A stretch of DNA of 64,000 nucleotides from assembly GCA_051985675.1 (NCBI GenBank), contig JBPYFJ010000017.1:1-64000 (forward strand), read 5' to 3'. The notes beneath the pieces are model-generated. The model was not told the origin of the DNA. It did not search any database and was given only the letters and a program-made list of their open reading frames with translations. The position numbers and the translations under genes are program-made. Below are positions 61,733 through 64,000 of this stretch, one piece after another. Origin of the DNA: JAFAXD01 sp051985675. Lineage in GTDB: Bacteria; Pseudomonadota; Alphaproteobacteria; Rhizobiales; Xanthobacteraceae. Position 1 is the first letter of the stretch; each line of letters opens with the position of its first letter.

Positions 61733-61936
61733 TCACCGGTTGAAGATTCCTAACTCGGCCAGGGCCTTTTCGCGCAGCCGATCTGGGTCGCGCTCGCCAG
61801 TGCGAGCAACTTCGACGATGCGTTTTGCAACTAGTTCGCTCAAGAAAACATCGCCGTGCTTGAGCACGTCCATCGCGTCCTCGTAAGCCGCTCTCATACA
61901 GGCGATTTGTTCAGGCTCGAAGGCGGAAAAGTCCAT
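61733..61936 (-). CDS. Small conserved hypothetical protein (67 aa)
   Basis: From the ATG at 61936: DFSAFEPEQIACMRAAYEDAMDV, then LVAKRIVEVARTGERDPDRLREKAL and ELGIFNR. It is a compact, all-helical protein with the pattern F.pe.i..m..Ay......L, typical of short unnamed Bradyrhizobium proteins. The open frame extends upstream to 62110 with no conserved sequence. No clear ribosome site. Confidence 0.58.
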   Translation of the reverse strand: MDFSAFEPEQIACMRAAYEDAMDVLKHGDVFLSELVAKRIVEVARTGERDPDRLREKALAELGIFNR

Positions 61937-62349
61937 TATTCGATGGATCGCCACCAGCGTGACTCGTTCGCAGCGAGGAGTTCGCTGCCAAGCGGGCTTA
62001 CTCGTCGAGAACGGGCCCACTCGGCGGCGCCAACATGACCGCACTGCCGTTCGGTCGTTGGTATGTCTATGAAGCCTGTGAGCCTGTCGCTCCAAATTCC
62101 AAGGACGCAATCACATATGTTAATTTCCCGCTTTTTTTACGCTCCACCGTCCAGTGATGCCCGTCGACTGATGTACGGGTCGTATACGGGTCGTACATCC
62201 AGCGCCGCGCCTACGCGACAAACAAGGGCTTCAGCCCCCAAACGCACCGCGGGGTAGCAAAGGCGGCACGTAATGCGGGAACCGCGAGCGCGGGGAATGA
62301 GTTTAATGGCCGCCTCCTGGGGTCGTGGGGCGAGCAGCGAGTCAAACGG
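61937..62349. other. Intergenic region with short direct repeats and a possible stress promoter
   Basis: No convincing gene is visible here. At 62172-62200 the motif TACGGGTCGTA occurs twice in tandem (ACGGGTCGTATACGGGTCGT). A GGAAC element at 62278 is listed separately. Confidence 0.4.
62278..62303 (+). promoter_or_regulatory. Weak candidate EcfG-type promoter
   Basis: GGAAC (62278-62282), then TT at 62302-62303 after 19 bases. This is at the long end of the allowed spacing. It lies about 50 bases before the small exported protein gene at 62350. Confidence 0.3.
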
Positions 62350-62634
62350 ATGAGCAGATTCGTATTAGCGCGTTGGGCGGCCGGCGCCGGCCTCGCGACC
62401 GCACTTGGCCTGTTGATTCCGGCGGGCGTTGTCGCGGCCCCCGTTCTATCGAGCACCGCCGCTGTGAAATCCGAGGCCAGCACGGCGCTGGTTGACGTGC
62501 GGTGGCGCCGACACTACGGGTACCGCTATCGCCGCGGCTACTTCATCGGCTCGCCCTATTATGGGTACGCCCGGTACAGCAACAGCGGATGCCATGTTGA
62601 AGGCGGCTACTATCGCCCCAACGGGTGCTGGTAA
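62350..62634 (+). CDS. Small exported Tyr/Gly-rich protein (94 aa)
   Basis: Signal peptide (WAAGAGLATALGLLIPAGVVAAP), a short linker, then a Tyr/Arg/Gly-rich mature part: RWRRHYGYRYRRGYFIGSPYYGYARY and CHVEGGYYRPNGCW with two cysteines. Such small periplasmic or surface proteins are common in Hyphomicrobiales and have no known activity. A GGAAC promoter-like element lies upstream. Confidence 0.6.
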   Translation: MSRFVLARWAAGAGLATALGLLIPAGVVAAPVLSSTAAVKSEASTALVDVRWRRHYGYRYRRGYFIGSPYYGYARYSNSGCHVEGGYYRPNGCW

Positions 62635-62644
62635 AGGCTGCTCC

Positions 62645-62756
62645 AGGGTCGAATAGGGTCGAGCCACCTACTTATAGACGTACAGCGCTTCTGGCCCATA
62701 CGGTCTATTACGGAACCCTCGACCCTAGGTGACCCTGACGGGTGCTCCGGGGTCGC
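62645..62756. repeat. Cluster of GGGTCGA repeats
   Basis: AGGGTCGA occurs at 62645-62652 and 62655-62662 (10-base period). TCGACCCT occurs inverted at 62719-62726, with near copies GTGACCCT at 62730 and GGGGTCGC at about 62749. The array sits beside the primase remnant. Iteron-like, but too few copies to be sure. Confidence 0.35.
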
Positions 62757-62774
62757 GCATTACGGACTACGTGC

Positions 62775-62965
62775 TCACACAGTCTTCAAAACCACGCCAG
62801 TGAATCCCCGGACGCCGTTGGTTTTCTTCCTAGTGAAGCCACGATCAACAAGTGCGTCGGACAGCGCTTGCGAACTTCCGGCCTTGAGGTTCCGCTCATC
62901 ACACCAATTCTTCCATGATGAGAACAACTGACTGGTTGGTGTGAAGGCGAACGGACCTCCATCAC
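62775..62965 (-). pseudogene. C-terminal fragment of a P4-type phage/plasmid primase
   Basis: The minus strand reads PFAFTPTSQLFSSWKNWCDE, then LKAGSSQALSDALVDRGF and KTNGVRGFTGVVLKTV before TGA. This is the C-terminal winged-helix region of P4-family (D5-like) primase-helicases, whose pattern is W..WC....e..gs...f...L..RGF......G.RG..GI.L. There is no start codon in place and no helicase domain upstream; the frame begins right after the stop of the diguanylate cyclase gene. It marks another decayed mobile element. Confidence 0.6.
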
Positions 62966-62990
62966 CGGCTACTCTCTCGACACCGTCCGG

Positions 62991-63899
62991 CTAGGCGGCA
63001 CACACCCGATTTCGACCCGCGCGTTTGGCAGCGTACATGGCGTGGTCGGCGACTTTGATCAGATCAAAGATCGTCTTCATGCTCGAGCTCGCTTGCGCGA
63101 CCCCGATGCTGACGGTCGTGTTGATGGCGTGGAAAGCAATCGACAAAACGCTGGCCTCGACCCGCTGACGAAGGCGCTCGGCCGCAGCCTCGGCCTCCGA
63201 CAACGGCGTTTCCGGAAGCAACAACAAAAACTCCTCGCCGCCGAAGCGGGCGACCACATCGGATTTGCGCTTCTGCTGCCGGCAGATCTCGGCGATCTGC
63301 ACGATGACGTGGTCGCCGGCATCGTGACCAAACCGGTCGTTGATGGATTTGAACTGATCGATATCAAGCATGAGCAGCGACAACGGCCGCCAATGCCGCT
63401 GATATCGGCTCCACTCGATCTCCGCGAGGGAAAAGAAATGCCGGCGATTGAACAGTCCGGTCATCCCGTCGACCGTTGCAAGCTCCTTGAGCCGTTCGGC
63501 CTGCTCGACCAGATCCGTCACATTGGCGTAGACCAGCATCCGTCCGCCGTCCGGCAATTTCTTGCAGGTCACCCGGATGACCTGGCCGCCGTCGACGCGG
63601 ACGTCGCGCGGATCCTCCACGCCGGCGCGAATCAGCATGGTGCGCTTCTTGATGAACTCGTTGAATTTGTCGGTCGGCATCGGGGTCGGTTGCTTGCTCA
63701 CGATGAGCCGCATCAACTCCTCGAAGTCGAGCTTGGCCACCGCTGGCACGTCGGTCAGGTGCCACATCTGCAGGAACGCCCGATTGAGGAACTGCGGACG
63801 TAAATCCTTGTCGAGCAGCACGATTCCGATTTCGATCTCGTTCAGGGCGGCGCGCAGCGTGTCGACGGCCTGACCGGGCGGCGCAAAATCGATGACCAT
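62991..63899 (-). CDS. Diguanylate cyclase with PAS-like sensor
   Basis: 302 residues from the ATG at 63899, which has GAGAGGG upstream; a TTG frame opens further up to 63989 and may extend past the window. The N-terminal PAS-like domain (LNEIEIGIVLLDKDLRPQFLNRAFLQMW, about 15-140) is followed by a GGDEF domain: DGMTGLFNRRHFFSLAE, LLMLDIDQFKSINDRFGH, and the active site ARFGGEEFLLLLPE. The inhibition site RxxD is kept five residues before it (RKSD). It should make c-di-GMP and be product-inhibited. The protein is cytoplasmic; the PAS ligand is unknown. Confidence 0.9.
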   Translation of the reverse strand: MVIDFAPPGQAVDTLRAALNEIEIGIVLLDKDLRPQFLNRAFLQMWHLTDVPAVAKLDFEELMRLIVSKQPTPMPTDKFNEFIKKRTMLIRAGVEDPRDVRVDGGQVIRVTCKKLPDGGRMLVYANVTDLVEQAERLKELATVDGMTGLFNRRHFFSLAEIEWSRYQRHWRPLSLLMLDIDQFKSINDRFGHDAGDHVIVQIAEICRQQKRKSDVVARFGGEEFLLLLPETPLSEAEAAAERLRQRVEASVLSIAFHAINTTVSIGVAQASSSMKTIFDLIKVADHAMYAAKRAGRNRVCAA

Positions 63900-64000
63900 C
63901 AAGACCCTCTCGATAGCATTCGGCTCGATTGGTGGTCCTGGATTCCAACTCCCATTTACGGGTATCCCCGCATCCACATTTACCACCAAAGCGGCGGCTC

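Overview
The window is high-GC chromosomal DNA from an alphaproteobacterium of the order Hyphomicrobiales (Rhizobiales), most like the Bradyrhizobiaceae/Xanthobacteraceae. The pointers are a bacteroidal-type phosphatidylcholine synthase (pcs), an IalB-family protein, a cyclic beta-(1,3),(1,6)-glucan (ndv-type) locus, class III cyclases with TPRs, several Bug/TctC solute receptors, cell-cycle-style GGDEF proteins and dispersed intergenic repeats typical of that group. The taxonomic call is inference from gene content; there is no rRNA in the window.

Layout. 1-1.2 kb holds gene debris (a decayed Bug receptor and a nitronate monooxygenase tail). 1.3-6.5 kb carries a cyclase-TPR protein, a translationally coupled pair of a zinc metallopeptidase and a D-Ala-D-Ala-ligase-like ATP-grasp enzyme, and a Bug receptor. 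6.9-14.3 kb is a selenocysteine locus, selA-selB-selC, all on the minus strand. A 3.1-kb relic island (truncated tyrosine integrase, HNH protein, orphan small genes) sits inside selC between two perfect 40-bp copies of the 5' half of tRNA-Sec. 14.3-17.8 kb is an ABC importer (ATPase, two permeases, divergent receptor). 17.9-31.2 kb is ordinary metabolism and housekeeping: amidohydrolase, dehydrogenase, rimO, a membrane cyclase, quinone oxidoreductase, pcs-terC, a UbiH-type hydroxylase, CaiB/BaiF CoA-transferase, CoA-ester lyase and hspQ. 31.3-46.6 kb contains ialB, an oligopeptide receptor, a degenerate GGDEF protein, a DsbA-like thioredoxin, sdhE-mfd, recG, a DUF502 protein and glmU-glmS. 47-52.3 kb is the beta-glucan locus with two GH17-containing membrane proteins. 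52.3-56.2 kb has an M20 peptidase, tRNA-Lys, a lipoprotein, another Bug receptor and small exported proteins.

56.2-63 kb is a gene-poor accessory tract with HTH regulators, a Crp-type regulator, two perfect TGTGAT-N4-ATCACA palindromes, a 75-bp inverted duplication, a 53-bp direct duplication, a probable general-stress (EcfG-type) promoter reading into an orphan terminator, small conserved ORFs, and remnants of an ABC receptor and a P4-type primase. The window ends in a GGDEF diguanylate cyclase.

How parts work together. selA, selB and selC form a complete decoding module apart from selD and a selenoprotein, which are not here. The ndv genes would make a periplasmic glucan. Second-messenger genes are frequent: two class III nucleotide cyclases, one diguanylate cyclase, one catalytically dead GGDEF protein that keeps its c-di-GMP inhibitory-site motif, and a Crp-type protein that keeps cAMP-contact and TGTGA-reading residues. 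The most interesting signals are the reversed-geometry integration into selC, the possible Crp mini-regulon, the candidate stress sRNA at 60.8 kb, and the ATP-grasp/HExxH pair.
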